Origin: Pectinophora gossypiella
Lineage: Eukaryota > Arthropoda > Insecta > Lepidoptera > Gelechiidae
Direction of reading: 5' to 3'
Assembly: GCF_024362695.1 (NCBI RefSeq)
Contig: NC_065425.1
Location: 6,081,001-6,145,000, forward strand
DNA length: 64,000 nt
A program made the position numbers and the translations under genes. The notes under the pieces are model-generated. The model searched no databases. It saw only the letters and a list, made by a program, of their open reading frames with translations, and was not told the DNA's origin. Below, piece after piece: positions 63,466 through 64,000 of this stretch; position 1 is the first letter of the stretch, and each line of letters starts with the position of its first letter.

Positions 63466-64000
63466 CTTATTATAACATAAACATACATACACCTAAGTAC
63501 ACCACCCACCTTTTACCCACTTAAATGTTCTATGCAGCATTTTGTTTACCTATGGTTTGTGTAAAGTTTAAGACATAAGAACTTTCTTTGTTATTTCACT
63601 TTTATATATGGAAGCTTGTAATTGGCCTTCTGCTAACTACTTTTGTATTTATTTGTAATTAAAGCTGTTAGCTTCATGAAGAAAGAAAATAAAATAATAC
63701 ATAAACAGCCTATATACCTAACGTCCTACTGCAGGGCACAGGCCTCCCTTCAATCAACTGGAAGGGGTATGGAGCATACTCCACCACGCTGCTTCACGGT
63801 ATATACAAATATATAAACATAGATTGAGATAAGTATAGAGATAAGCTAGCTAAAAGAAATTTTGTAAGTAATTATATCTTCACCACCTTTAATCTGCTAG
63901 TAAACGCCTCACTGAGAACACGCATTTACATACCATACCACTAAACCACACAACCCAAACCATATTGGCAAAACGGCTAATAGCTGGGACCAACGGTTTG
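63466..64000. other. Window end; SINE-B tail fragment at 63701-63795
   Basis: 63701-63795 (minus) has 'ataaacagcctatataccta' and 'caggcctcccttcaatcaac'. The last bases (acggctaatagctgggacca) resemble the SINE-B middle, so that copy may be interrupted and continue past the window. Confidence 0.5.

Overview
The window looks like AT-rich nuclear DNA of an insect, most probably a moth or butterfly. The basis is the single multi-exon host gene with GT-AG introns, the density of tRNA-headed SINEs whose tails carry the 'cccagcagtgggacgtata' type motif usual in lepidopteran repeats, and the mix of BEL/Pao, RTE-like, CR1/Jockey-like and R4/Dong-like retroelements. No species can be named from the sequence alone. 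Nothing prokaryotic was seen: no operons, rRNA or CRISPR.

Layout. 1-4.5 kb is intergenic DNA with repeat fragments. 4.59-11.37 kb is a structurally complete BEL/Pao LTR retrotransposon: two 432-bp LTRs that read as identical, a 5-bp target duplication, a 152-bp tandem repeat in the leader, and gag and pol in one frame separated by a single UAG in a TMV-like readthrough context. It sits inside an older SINE. 11.4-15.4 kb holds SINE and LINE fragments and unrecognised AT-rich DNA. 15.41-17.48 kb is a foldback element with 824-bp inverted arms, a 403-bp centre and a 9-bp target duplication. 17.5-20.3 kb has MITEs and a SINE. 20.28-23.34 kb is a minus-strand APE-type LINE with one in-frame stop. 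23.3-34.7 kb is a SINE/MITE mosaic.

The only convincing host gene lies at 34.9-39.55 kb on the plus strand. It has four coding exons whose phases join exactly to give a 221-residue four-pass membrane protein of the claudin/clarin type. Its introns carry several SINEs, including a facing pair in intron 2.

40-64 kb is again repeat mosaic. The best part is 50.1-53.4 kb. There an R4/Dong-type LINE fragment with a restriction-like endonuclease, flanked by a 16-bp duplication, has been interrupted by a 999-bp P-element-like deletion derivative (32-bp inverted ends, 8-bp duplication, two exon remnants of a THAP domain). Next to it, two further retroposed fragments have overlapping target duplications. 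Between 55 and 59 kb lie copies of a SINE whose head looks like a tRNA/5S-rRNA hybrid.

Apart from the clarin-like gene, the coding sequence seen here belongs to mobile elements. The nested insertions give a relative order: SINE-D is older than BEL, the small TIR element is older than the foldback, and the R4-like LINE is older than the P-like element. All names rest on motif recognition by eye. Repeat boundaries not fixed by a target duplication are approximate to about 10-20 bp.
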